Source: Niebla homalea (Eukaryota > Ascomycota > Lecanoromycetes > Lecanorales > Ramalinaceae). From it: a DNA stretch of 64,000 bases. Shown one piece after another: positions 23,527 through 35,037 of this stretch (within the stretch, counting starts at the first letter, position 1; each line of letters begins with the position of its first letter). A model generated the notes under the pieces. That model saw only the letters and a list, made by a program, of their open reading frames with translations. It was not told the DNA's origin and searched no databases. The translations under genes and the position numbers were made by a program. The stretch lies in the NCBI GenBank assembly GCA_019925105.1, contig JAHGAU010000004.1, positions 434,001-498,000 on the forward strand, written 5' to 3'.

Positions 23527-25897
23527 CTTCCCTCTTAAATTAAGAATTATATTGCTCTTTCTTAATTTAAAAATGAAAAACTTGTGATAAATATTTATCG
23601 TTAAGCTCAGATTTAATATTATATTTTATTACCTAAATAATTTCCTTAATATATTCTTATTAAGGATCGATCTCAAAATCGTTAATTAAGCCTTTAATTA
23701 CTTATTTAATTTATTTATAAACCTTAAGAAAAACCTTATAAATACTGTATTTAACTTTTTAAGTATTAAAGTGAATTATTATAGTCATAAAAATATGTTT
23801 ACCGTAAAATAAGCTATAATGAATAATTTAAAATATCAAGATTTTTTTTTTTAAAAAAACGTTTAATTAAAATAATTATATTTAAATCTTTAATAAGTTT
23901 ATTAAGCTTTATTAATTAGAATAATATTATTCAAACGGCGTTCTTTTTAAAAAAAACATATATGATAAGCTTATGAAGACCGATTATCGTTAAATCTATT
24001 TAAATAATAAGATTTATCAAAAAAATTCTAATAATAAAGGTTATTAAATAATCATTATAAATATATACCTAAAACGGCTCTTAATAACCCGGTTACGGTC
24101 TTACCTTTATATTAACGTATCGTTTATTTATAATATAAGTGGCTATTTACTTAAAGATATTGGAAAGGTATTTACCCCGGAATGTACCTTTATTTGTAAC
24201 TCGTTTCTTTAATCAAAAAGGGCTTATATAAACGTCCTTAAAATAATAACCGAATTTAAGGTTTTACGGCGGCGGTAACGTACTATATTAAAAGAGAACT
24301 TAATAATAATTTACTTGAAAAATACGGAGGTTATTCACAATATTAAAAACTGAATTATATAACGTTAAACAATAAGTACCGTCCGTTAATTAACTTTTAT
24401 TTTATTCCGGGACGATATAAAGTATATTACGGAGTAAATCTTTATTGTAAATAATTAAATAATTAATTAAATTTTAAGATTTAAATAAAAGAAAACTTTT
24501 AATAATTTATGGCAATTCATATATTTACATATGTTATAACTATACCGGATAGAAATATATTAAAAATAGATAAAACATAAATTAAATACGCTTATAAATA
24601 ACGTATGATTAACGTTTTAACCTTATATCAAGTATAAAATCACTATATAATATGAAAAGTAATTTATACTTTAAATAATATATTATATACGGGGTTTATC
24701 CGGTTATTACTACTTTATCTTTTATACTTATTAACATATATGTTTTACTAATGATAAAGAGTTACCTTATAAATTTACTAAAGGTTATTTTACCGCCCTT
24801 AAAATCGGTTTATATTAATTAAGGCGTTAAAAACCTCGTTCTTTAATACTTAATACTTTAACGTTTTGTATATATAGTAAAAAGAATATAGGGTAAATAT
24901 ATATAAAGGGAACAACTTTTTATTAATAATAATGCTTTCCATTAAAGTTATACGTAGTTTTAATATTATTACTGAATTTAACTCACTTATATAAACCGCT
25001 TTTTATTTTATATATACGGGCTTTTTACAGGTAAAAGAATTTATTCATAATAAAACCGACCTTAAACCAAACTTTATAAAACATTATTAACCCAATTATA
25101 TATAAAGTTTAATAACGGTTATTTAAAGCCTTATGTTTTAACGTTAGAAACGGATACTTTCCGGGAAAAAGTTACCCTTAACTTCTTAAGATTATAATAA
25201 TGTCCGGTAAAGCTTATTCTATATAGTTTTTAAAAGTCTTATATTTTTTAACTAACGGCCTTAACCTAAGTTTTACTTTTCTTTTTCGTTTTAAGGCCGT
25301 CTATACGTGATTTCGTTATTAATGTATCAGATAACTAGTTTATATAAAATAATATTTACAATAATTACTCCGGCTATTCTTTCGGTTAAAATATAGTTAT
25401 AAATATATAAAGAATTGAATTAAATATGGAGCTTATTAAAGAACTTAATAAATAAAAGTTCAATATATATTAACTTTTTATTGATCTAATTAACGATATT
25501 ATTCTTACAGTATTACGATACTATTAATTTTTTTAAAGTTAGATAAGTTAACCGATGTTCATTTAGGTTATTTCTTGAAGACTTATATTTTAACTTTAAG
25601 GATTTTGAATTTTAACTTTACTTTACAGTTAGGTTATAACGGAAGATATAACTTTTTATTTTATTTCCTTCTATATTTAAAGTTAATATTTCATCTTTAT
25701 ATATTTTAGGTAATTATTACGCAGAAAACTATTTTTAGGTTAAAAAATTCGAAGGATAAGTAAAAGCCCTTTTATTTGTTCATTTCAACTTATTCTTTCC
25801 AATCTATTTATCTTAATTTAAGTATATTAATCTATTCACCATAATATTCACTTTAATATTTATCTTAATATTTAACCCTTTCCTTAATTGAAAAGAA
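23527..25897 (-). other. Unidentified segment, possible minus-strand coding relic
   Basis: A 2.4-kb AT-rich stretch. On the minus strand several long frames have few stops, with runs such as QAYHICFFQKERR-like residues near 23930-23980 and L-R-P-L-V-K-K-Y-K-T-F-K near 25225-25260. I could not match these to reverse transcriptase, integrase or a transposase. No terminal repeats or LTRs were seen. It may be part of an old DNA transposon or a lost host gene. Confidence 0.35.
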
Positions 25898-25902
25898 GTT
25901 AT

Positions 25903-26075
25903 TATCATGGTTCCAAGTGGCCTTGCTCCCAGGCTCGGCCTACTTGCCTTATGAGGACTAGCTCCCGGGGGGTCTTGGCGTATATACTTTACTTATATGT
26001 ACCACCTATATTATAGTAACCTTTATAGCTATTATTTATTTATTACTTAACCTACCTTATATCAGTACCCTTATA
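25903..26075 (+). repeat. 5' LTR of the gag-only element
   Basis: 173 bp, beginning TATCATGGTTCCAAGTGGCC. Compared with its partner at 28094 the length is identical and differences are almost all C/T or G/A (for example TTGCTCCCAGGC against TTACTCCTAGGC). It keeps more CpA than the interior of neighbouring elements. Confidence 0.9.
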
Positions 26076-26314
26076 TAGTAATAGCTATCCGTACTAATTA
26101 TAACGTTACCGCGGCCATTAAGTACCCAGGAACCCTTTACGTGGACCATCTGGGCTGTTATTAAGTTTATGCCGCTCGGTAAAAGATTATAGAATCTTAT
26201 TATATTATTTATATTATTTTACCTTAATAAGAACCACTCGTCCCTCTAGCTAGACGTCTTAACGTTATTGAGCTATTATTAGTTTAAACTGCTTAATAAA
26301 ATATTATAGAGCCT

Positions 26315-26523
26315 CCTATATTACCTATATTACCTATATTACCTATATTACCTATATTACCTATATTACCTATATTACCTATATTACCTATATTACCTAT
26401 ATTACCTATATTACCTATATTACCTATATTACCTATATTACCTATATTACCTATATTACCTATATTACCTATATTACCTATATTACCTATATTACCTATA
26501 TTACCTATATTACCTATATTATT
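26315..26523. repeat. 9-bp minisatellite CCTATATTA, about 23 perfect copies
   Basis: A completely uniform array inside the gag-only element, between the 5' LTR and the gag frame. The unit contains no CpA or TpG, so RIP cannot mark it. The period is a multiple of three and no plus-strand frame has a stop, so if translated it would give a simple three-residue repeat (Pro-Ile-Leu, Thr-Tyr-Ile or Leu-Tyr-Tyr). Its uniformity suggests recent replication slippage. Confidence 0.95.
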
Positions 26524-27099
26524 ATTACTGCCTTAATACTTTACTTTTAATATTTAAATTTACACTATAAATAACTTAAACTATAACTTAAACCTGGAAA
26601 AAAACGATAAAATTACTTTACCTTTATTACCAGGGAATTTACGTTAATAAATTTAAGATCTTACTATAGTAAATATATAGCTATAAATTTTAAATATATA
26701 ATTATAAGACGTAAATAATGAATTAACCAATATATTTATTTATTTCTACGGATTTCGCGATATTTATCGTAATAATAATAAGGAGCTTATAGCTTAAAAG
26801 GATAAGTTTATAATTAAAAATACTAAATTTATTATTTATATTATTAAGCTTAAGAAGTTTATTATTATTGGAATTATAAAAAAGAAGGGTATTTAAGATA
26901 TTCATAACTTAAACGATAAAAACGTCGTAACCGGTATTAAAGCCTTAATTCTGAAGATTAAAAACTTATTTACTTTATATACTCCCCGTACCTTATAATT
27001 TACCCTTTTCTAAAAGCTTACGCTCCCGTGTAAGGAGCGAATAAGAAATTCCTAAACGTATTATTATTCCGTACTTAAAAGGAGCAAGAGAATAGCTGG

Positions 27100-27900
27100 A
27101 GATTATACTTTAACTTAAAATTCCATTAAAATACGGTTCTTTTTACTTTTAAAGCGGATAAAATAAACTATATAAAAGATTATTATAAAGATAATATATT
27201 CAATTTACTTAAAGTGTAAGTAAGTTTATTTAATAATAACCTATACTTTACCGTTAAAGATATAATTAACGATTTAAATAGGATATTTAATAAATATAAT
27301 AAAGTTAATATTTATAATACGGTATTATACTTATTTAACTTTAATATAAGGAAAAAGAAGAAGGATAAAATGTTCAATAAGTTTCATATATAATTCTCTA
27401 TTATAATTATACCCTTAGGTTACTTAAAATTATATAAAATCTTGACTTTACGTAAGCTTTTTACTTTAAAGCTTTATTATTAAATTATAAACGGCTTTAT
27501 TCCTATATTATATCGTTAATTCGTTAATTATTTTCGTTAATACGATCTTAATATACGTTAAGTTAAGAATATAAACTCTTAAAACCGGTCCCGATTACCT
27601 TAATTAATTTATATATTGTTAAACGACGATCTTAAAAAAATTATTAAAGATAAACTTAAGACTTTATTCCCGGATTACTTTAAGAATAAAGTTATTTATC
27701 GTAAGCTATATTTTAAGTATCTTAAAGCCGGATATTTACTTACTTACGAAGACGTACCCTATAAGGGTTTTACTTAAACCTTACTTACGGAAACCAGGAA
27801 AATCTTGGATACTTTATATTAAGCCCTTTTTTGGTTAAGATATATATAACCCGGCTATTTATCGGAGAATACATTAATCGACTTAATTCCCATTGGTTTT
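27100..27900 (+). pseudogene. Gag-like ORF of the non-autonomous LTR element (degenerate)
   Basis: A plus-strand frame with few stops gives residues such as DIINDLNRIFNKYNKVN and FNIRKKKKDKMFNKF (about 27265-27390), in the style of retrotransposon capsid proteins, which are helical and charged. I see no clear major homology region or zinc knuckle. The call rests on position after the 5' LTR and general character. No protease, RT or integrase follows before the 3' LTR. Confidence 0.45.
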
Positions 27901-28077
27901 TTCTCGATTTTTTCTCGATTTTTTCCAATATACGATTTACTTAATAGTTATTACTTATCTATATTACCCCGCCGTTATTAATACGATATCATTATCGCCG
28001 GAGATTATATATACCTAGCCCCGGAACTAAATGTTACCAGGGTAAATACCGGTAATAGCTTATAGGAGCTCGCCGTC

Positions 28078-28093
28078 GTGGAGGGGGGGATCG
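28078..28093 (+). promoter_or_regulatory. Polypurine tract of the gag-only element
   Basis: GTGGAGGGGGGGATCG lies immediately before the 3' LTR (28094). A purine run at this place primes plus-strand DNA synthesis in LTR retrotransposons, and it confirms the left-to-right orientation. Confidence 0.8.
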
Positions 28094-28266
28094 TATTATG
28101 GTTCCAAGTGGCCTTACTCCTAGGCTCGGCTTACTTGCCTTATAAGGACTAGCTCCCGGGGGGTCTTGGCGTACACACCTTACTTGCATACACCACCTAT
28201 ATTATAGCAACCTCCATAGCTATTATTCATTCATTACTTAACCTACCTTATATCAGTACCCTAACA
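28094..28266 (+). repeat. 3' LTR of the gag-only element
   Basis: 173 bp, partner of 25903-26075, ending CAGTACCCTAACA. It is followed directly by the target duplication GTTAT. Confidence 0.9.
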
Positions 28267-28271
28267 GTTAT

Positions 28272-28558
28272 AGAAGATATTCCTATATAAAAGTTAACTT
28301 ATATGTCTTATAAGCATTTATTATTGTTTAATAAGATAATTTAATCTTATTATTTAAGATAGAGAAAGGTTTATTTTAAGATATATCTTCTCAGAATATT
28401 ATAATAATTAATAAGAAAGAAAAGTAATTCATGCCAACCGTTTTTATAAAAATCAAATTATAATATTGAATATATATATATTAACGTAAATTTAATTTTA
28501 TATATATTATTGATAATAATTATAACGAGATCAGAAAGCTATATCTCTTATTATAAAA
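28272..28558. other. Spacer between the gag-only element and Copia-1
   Basis: 287 bases of AT-rich sequence with no frame, repeat or element I can name. Its last five bases (28554-28558) are the left target duplication of Copia-1. Confidence 0.6.
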
Positions 28559-28779
28559 TGTCAGACGCATGGACGCATGAGAGTGGATAATATGTATATA
28601 AATTGTATATAATCTATTTAGGAAGCATAGTGCTATCTGTGTGAAATACCTGGGTAGTATAAGATATACGGTTAGGTAATGATATTTATACGCGCTATAA
28701 TAGTATCTTAGCATTATCGTATAATAGCTTAATGATACTTTATATAATATTATTATTATGCCTATTACCCAGGCTGATA
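28559..28779 (-). repeat. Copia-1 3' LTR
   Basis: 221 bp, beginning TGTCAGACGCATGGACGCAT and ending GGCTGATA. The first 36 bases align base for base with 33915-33950, with every difference a C/T or G/A change. Confidence 0.93.
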
Positions 28780-28796
28780 TACCCTTTTAGGATCGT
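28780..28796 (-). promoter_or_regulatory. Polypurine-like tract of Copia-1
   Basis: On the minus strand GATCCTAAAAGGGTA runs into the 3' LTR, the position expected for the plus-strand primer. The same block lies beside the LTR of Copia-2 (36435-36449). Confidence 0.6.
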
Positions 28797-28799
28797 AAT

Positions 28800-31700
28800 G
28801 TTATTACGGTAATAATATAGATCCTAGATATCCTTTTTATAGTTACCTTTTAATTGTTGGTATACCGTAATTATTATAGGTGAAAAGTACGTTTTGAATT
28901 TAAAGTTAAAAATTAAAAAGTTAAAAAAAATCGGAAAAATCGGTAACCTTAAGAATAATAATAATAATAAGACTTTTATATTTTAAGTTATTCCGGAGCT
29001 TTATATATACTTAATTAAGCTCCGGGTATTAACTTAAGTAATCTTATTAAATAATTATTATTAAATATGCGTTAAGAAAAGTTAAAATTAATAAAATTAT
29101 AAAAATAAACGAACCCGGAAAGATTATTATATACTTAGTTTATAGTTGTAAATTTTTTAAGAGCTAAATCTCTTAAAAATGACGTTTCCGGGGTTTTACC
29201 GAGTAATGCTATAATATGGGGTTTTAAGGTTTATTGTCTTTAAGTCTTAAAAGTTTTATAAATTCCTTATATTTTTATAACGGTAAGGGCTTTATAAGGC
29301 CGTCCGTTAATATCTTTATTATAAGTATATACTTAATATTAATTGTTTTCTTCTGATATTATTATCGTAATTAATAATAATATATATTTATGTAACGGAG
29401 TTTTATAATAAATTAAAAGTTTATCCTTTAAATTATACGGATTATTTAAGTATTATTATATTTAATCTTTAATAAATAAGATAAGTTTAATAATAATTAA
29501 CTTAAAGAAATGGTTCCATTATATTAGCTTTTTTACTATAAGGGTAAAACTGAGGAGTTTAACTTTAATAAAGCTTATTATTACCGTTTTTTACTTTATT
29601 GCTTTTTAATTGATTAAGCCCTTAAATAGCTTAAAGATATAGTTTTATAAATTATATCGTATCTTAAGATCGTTAATAAATAACGTATTTAAGGATATCA
29701 TAAAAATAGTATACAGATTAATAATTTTCCCGTTATATACGATAGTATAATAGTTAATATATATAAGGTATTATAATACTTTTATGGCTGCTTTTAAGTA
29801 TTATTTTAATAGATTTATAAGGAACTTAAATAACTTAAACGTTAAGTATATAATATCCGTCCTCATAATAACGGTTATAAAGTTAATAAAGCCGATAAAT
29901 TATTAATATATATAAATCTTTCAAGGTAAAACTTACCCGGTATTTTTAATAAAAGGTTTAATATTCTATAAAGGTACTTTAAAAGTACGACTTATTATAA
30001 TATTGAATTTTAACGTAAACTTATCAATATAATTATTTTAATATAAACGGATTTTTTAATTTAATTAATTTTATATTATCTTTATACTTAAAAATTATTC
30101 TATTTTATTTAAGTTTCTTATTTTATAGATATTAAAGAATTTACTTTAAAAGTTATTTATTTTTTAATTATACTTACGATCGTAAATAACGACAATATTA
30201 TTTATAAAGAAGAAAACCATTATATAATCGTTAATAAAAAGATATTCGATTTCCGGGATTTATTTTAAACTTAAATTTATTAAGGTTTTTAAAAGATTTT
30301 TAAATTATAAAGCCAGTAATTATTTAAGCCCATATAGAACTTAAAGTAAGAGGAGTAAGCCTTTACTTCTATATCCTTCTGGTGATTTAATATATATAGG
30401 TTTATTTATTTTGTTATTTATAAACGTATTAATGGCGTCTTATTATTTTATATTTAAATTAAATACGGTTATTATAGCCATAAATACCTTAAGAACCTTA
30501 ATTATTAAGGTAACGGTAAATATATTTTAATCGGTTTTTTATAAATTACTTTTTATATAAAGTCTCGCTTTATATTTAGTAAAATACCCTTTATCGTTAA
30601 ATTTATATTTGAATACTTAAGTGGTGGATATTAATATTTTATCCGCTTTTTCAGTATATTTAATTGGGACCTCTTCTTATATACCCTTCTTTTTAAAAGC
30701 TTTAAGCTTTATTTTAATTATTAACTTAAAACCCGTAATATATAAATATTTAAGTATATAACGATAGTATTTTAGCTTAATAAATAGGGTATTACGGTGG
30801 AATATATTTATTTTTAATGGAGAAAAAGATAACTTTTTATTTTTCTTATAAAGCTTATAGGATAATAAAAAAGTAACAAATACTATATAATATAATAGCT
30901 TTAATTTATTTATAATTAAAGTAAAAATTATAATATAGCTCGCTTTCTTTATACCTTTTATAGTTTTTTTTTTTAATAATATTATTTATATTAAAGTTAA
31001 ATTTATTATTATCTTTCTTTTTTAACTTTAAAGTTAATAAAGTTAATAAAGCTAATAAAGTTAATGGCGGATTTAATAATGGAGTTAATGGTTTATTATT
31101 ATTATCGTTACCGTTATCTCCTCCGTTCTTATTCTTAAATATTATATCGTAATTTATTAATATTAAAGTTAATAAAGATAAATAATCTTTTATTATTTTT
31201 TCCTTTTCTTTTTATATAGGGTTAACGGTATTATTTATAAATTCCTTTTCTTTTTCGCTATTTAAGAATAGCTTAATAATAATATAAAATATATCTATTT
31301 CTAAGATATTAATTAGATAAAAAAATAATTCTTTTTTAAATTAAATTAAATTGATCTTATCGGTTTTATAAAATTTATTCTCTTTAAAAAAAACGTCCTT
31401 TATAAAAATTATTTTCTTTTAATTAAATATTTATATATTATAAATATTAATATTATTATAATTAATAAGGAAATTAATATATACTTTTATTATTAATTTC
31501 TCTTTTTTAAGGATTAACTTATTAAGTAAATAAACTTTATAGTTATATTATTTAAGGTATTAAAGGTTTAATTTTAAGTTAATAACTTTCTTAAATAATA
31601 TAGTCTATAAATACTTTCTTATTAATATTTAATTTATGAGGAAACCGGCCGTTTATACGATTTATAACCATAAGAATTAAAGAAGTTTTGTTTATAGCTT

Positions 31701-33880
31701 TATAACTTTTACTTTTATAATTAATAAACCACCTTTTCATTTTAAATAACCGTTTTATATAGCGGTATATAATATTAATAACTTAAAGATAATATTAAGC
31801 TTATCGATAAGGTTATTGAATTTAAATCTTAAGGATTTTTTTCCGTTTAATTAAATAAAGGTTATATTATAATAATATCGTATTTTAATCGTTTTAATAA
31901 CCTTCCTTAGGATATTTATTGCTTTAAATTTATATTTATAAGTATATATTATTTGGAAATCGTATTTAAAGTAAGTAATATATAATACTTATTAATCCCT
32001 GTTTATCGCTATATTTATTTATATAAGGTTATAAGTAATTTAAAAAAAAGGCTTTATTAATATTTCTGCTTTATTAAGGATCTCGATACGATTTAGTAAG
32101 CTTTTAATAAAATATAGTTCTTATAATTATTTATATTTAAGGCTTTACTATTATTAATAATCTTTACCCTTTTAATTGCTTACTAAAGGTACTATATTAC
32201 TTTATTATAACGTATATAAAAAGCTGGTACCATTAACTTATAATTACTGATTTAACGATAGGTTTACTGGTTATAAATATTACGTCGAGTTATTTAATAT
32301 TATCTTTAAGTATATAGTATTTATTAATCTTTTTAACCAATATTCCTATTTTTTATTACTATAAAGGTAATAACGTTTAGTATTAAAATAAATACCCTTA
32401 TCTATAAGGATGGTATTAAATATAACGTTAATTATAAAGTTAGGTATATACGTAACGTTATAAAGTATAATGAAATTATTACCTTTAAGGGTATCGATAT
32501 TTACCTCGATTTTTCTATAAGTAGTAACTTTAAGATTACTATTATTAACGATAATAGTATCGTTCTTTTTATTTATTTTTTTAATAAACCGGTCTTTTAT
32601 TGTCTTATTATAAATATAAAAGCTTAAGTTATAATCTAAAATCTATAATAATTATAATATATAAGACTCTTATCCTATATTAAATATATTAAAATTGCTA
32701 TTATCGTTTTAAACCGGTATAAATAAATTATTTTATTTTAACTTAAAGTCTCTGGATTTCTTAAGAGCTTAATTAACTCTTTTTTTTATTTTAACGTCCT
32801 TAAGCTTATTATTTACTCGTTTCTTAAGTATAAAATTAGGTTTAAAGTTAATAAATCGATTAAGTCGGTCTATATATAAGTAATCGTACTTATTAAATTA
32901 ATATTTAATACCGTAAAAATATTCTTTTAACTCAGTACTTTTACTTTTAAATATAAGCTTATTATTTTTCTTAATATTATTTTAATTTTTATTAATAATA
33001 AAAATTAAGTAAAACGGAATCGATTTCTTTATATTATTATATTATATATAATTTTGAAATTATTCCTTAAAATTAATAAAAGCAACTAAGAAGTCGGTTA
33101 AGTTATTTATACCGAATTCGTAAAGTTATATTAATATAAAAGCCTATTTTTTAATTACGTTAATAAAATTACGGTATACCCGTTTTTCATCGAATACTTT
33201 AAGGATATTATTACTTTTAACTTTTACGAGTACTTAAGTATACTTATTAAGTTATACTTTAATATTTTAATAAGAATTAGGTCCCGTTATAACTTTATAG
33301 TATTCTTCCTTTACTATTAAAGAGCGTACGGAATCTGAAAATATAAGCTTGGTTTTAAAAGTACGTAAATAATTCCATAAATAATAATTTACGTCCTTAA
33401 AGTAAACGAGGTTTGCCTTATTAATTATTAAGTATATATAATCGTTAATTTTAATAAAAAACGCGTATTACTCTTTTTATTTTTATAATTCTGGCTTTTA
33501 TATTTATAAATTATTTTTATAAGTTATTAATACTTTTAAGTTAATAGCTTCGTCCGTTATAAAAACGGGTTATATTAATTTTAATGGCTTATTTAAGCCT
33601 CTTAATTTTATTATAAGAAAAAGGTTAATAAGCTCCTAAACGTAATACTTAATAGCCTTATTTTTAACGACGGCAAGCTATAAGTTCTAGTCTTTTAAAA
33701 TAATAAGCTTAATTTTATATAAGCTTATTTTAAGGTTATAAAAAAGTAATAAATAATAAGCTTACTATATTCTTTAATTCCTTTTCTGTTTTTAATTTAT
33801 ATATAATATATTAATTTTAAGGACTTAATCTAAGCTTTTCTGGATAATTAATTACGCCCTTGAATTAATTAATAAATAAG
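28800..33880 (-). pseudogene. Copia-1 gag-pol polyprotein (degenerate)
   Basis: The polyprotein would supply capsid, protease, integrase, RT and RNase H. RT is the clearest part on the minus strand: DYIMVFFFINNIVVIYDR (about 30172-30226) matches the YVDDIL catalytic block with both Asp changed to Asn, followed by I-R-N-L-N-K-I-E-*-F-L-S-I (about 30080-30140), matching the family motif DLGEIxxFLGI. A GAG-pre-integrase and integrase region lies around 31600-32700. RNase H should fall at about 28900-29600 but shows no clear residues. The region 30700-31300 has low complexity, as copia linkers between integrase and RT often do. Confidence 0.8.
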
Positions 33881-33901
33881 TAACTATAATAATATACGAT
33901 A

Positions 33902-33914
33902 CCGGGCTTATAAC
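33902..33914 (-). promoter_or_regulatory. Candidate primer binding site of Copia-1
   Basis: The minus strand reads GTTATAAGCCCGG right after the 5' LTR, identical to the site beside the Copia-3 LTR. Likely the tRNA primer site; the tRNA is not identified. Confidence 0.5.
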
Positions 33915-34135
33915 TATTAAACGTATAAATATATAAGAGTAAATAATATATATATAGATTATATATAATCTATCTAGGAAGTATAGTGTTATCTATATAA
34001 AATACTTAGGTAATATAAGATGTACGGCCAGGTAATAATATCTATACGCGCTATAATAATGTCTTAGCACCGTCGTATGACGGCTTAGTAACACTCCATA
34101 CAACACTACCACTATGCCTGTCACCCAGGCTGACA
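33915..34135 (-). repeat. Copia-1 5' LTR
   Basis: 221 bp, same length as its partner. The left half is heavily mutated (TATTAAACGTATAAATATAT), while the last ~110 bases keep CpA and TpG (GCACCGTCGTATGACGGC, CACCCAGGCTGACA). The mutated tract therefore ends inside this LTR. Confidence 0.93.
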
Positions 34136-34140
34136 TAAAA

Positions 34141-35037
34141 GGTTAAGGCCATGATATTGAGTACACGTCGTTATTACTAAGGAAAACACTCATATAGTTA
34201 ACAATAAATTTAAGGCAGAACTTCAGCTTATTAAGTTAAAAATTTTTTTTAAATATCGAAGAATCTATTATTTAAAACTTTAAGCCCTTAATTTATACTT
34301 TAAATATATTACTTAATCTTAATAAAATCCGGAAACTTCTTCTTAAAGGTTTAAGAGTATATTTATCGAAATTAAGGCCTTCAATTTCAGATAAAAGCGG
34401 GTAGTGGTTAATAATATATTTATTAAAAAGGTGATTTATGTAGCCGTTGTGCGATTGCGACGTGGTAGGGCTGACCCGGTTTATTGGCATTTGGACACCC
34501 TTACCACTCAACACCTTTACCTATCTTACCTACTTCACCTACCGCACCTACCTCACCTACTACACCTACTGCACCTACTGCACCTACTGCACCTACTGCA
34601 CTTACTGCACCCTTAGCAAACCCTTTATTTAGCCTTTTACCAACCCTCTCAGCAAACCCTTTAATAAGCCCTGTACCGGGCCCTTCACCAGGCCCTTTAA
34701 CAGGTTTTCCAGCAAAGCTTTTAGCAAAAAGTAACGCCCGATACTTATATGCCCTTACTATAATAGGCTTAAAAACACCGTAATATACATGAAGAACCCG
34801 AGAGTTAAGCGAAGCCCTTTATTTAGACCGTTTACTTATACTTTTAAGAAGGTTTTTATAAAGTTTTTATAAAACCCTTTTATAACCCCTTTATTATTGA
34901 AGCCCGTTATTAAGCATTTTTTTAAGCCCTTTAAGCTTTAACCGGTTTTATATTAAGCCTTTCTTAAGCCTTTACTTAGCTTTTTTTTAGCCTTATTATT
35001 ATCAATAATTTATAGTAGCTTTTACGTTATAACATAG
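34141..35037. other. Less mutated island between Copia-1 and the foldback element
   Basis: About 900 bases not covered by any element I recognise. From roughly 34435 to 34760 it keeps CpA sites and higher GC. It includes a 9-bp minisatellite and then a degenerate run of AAACCCTTT/AAGCCCTTT-like units that translate to Lys-Pro-Phe repeats in one plus-strand frame and fade out near 34990. Overlapping open frames on both strands here (for example 34484-34783 plus, 34293-34514 minus) come from the simple repeat and lack gene support, though a small relic of a repeat-rich protein gene cannot be excluded. Confidence 0.5.
34518..34611. repeat. 9-bp minisatellite, unit about CACCTACTG
   Basis: Roughly ten copies. 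The last five are nearly identical (CACCTACTG) and earlier ones vary (TACCTACTT, CACCTACCG). The unit is CpA-rich yet unmutated, in strong contrast to the flanking retrotransposons. In frames it would give Pro-Thr-Ala, His-Leu-Leu or Thr-Tyr-Cys repeats. Confidence 0.9.

Larger units (their letters stand above)
25903..28266 (+). mobile_element. Gag-only LTR retrotransposon (non-autonomous)
   Basis: A 2,364-bp element with direct LTRs of exactly 173 bp at each end and a perfect 5-bp target duplication GTTAT (25898-25902 and 28267-28271). The LTR ends fit TGTTA...TAACA after allowing for C/T changes. Inside are a 9-bp minisatellite, a gag-like frame, and a purine-rich tract directly before the 3' LTR. 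No RT or integrase is present, so it must have been mobilised by another element's enzymes. Confidence 0.88.
28559..34135 (-). mobile_element. Ty1/copia retrotransposon, complete but dead (Copia-1)
   Basis: A 5,577-bp minus-strand element with 221-bp LTRs at both ends and a perfect 5-bp target duplication TAAAA (28554-28558 and 34136-34140). The LTR termini fit TGTCAG...CTGACA, an inverted hexamer. Integrase, RT and RNase H follow in copia order on the minus strand. A purine-rich tract lies next to the 3' LTR and a primer-binding-like site next to the 5' LTR. All frames are broken by RIP-type changes. Confidence 0.93.

Noticed and set aside
26315..26523. 9-bp array considered as a CRISPR or centromeric satellite
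   Set aside because: There are no spacers, the unit is far too short, and it sits within a defined LTR element of a eukaryote.
26723..26905. 60-codon minus-strand frame in the gag-only element, and 49845-50048 in Gypsy-2
   Set aside because: Both are antisense to the elements' coding direction, Asn/Ile/Leu/Tyr-rich as expected from random AT-rich DNA.
34404..34783. Three overlapping plus-strand frames and one minus-strand frame
   Set aside because: They are different readings of a 9-bp minisatellite, which cannot generate stops. No start context, codon pattern or homologue supports a gene, though a repeat-protein relic is kept as a possibility.
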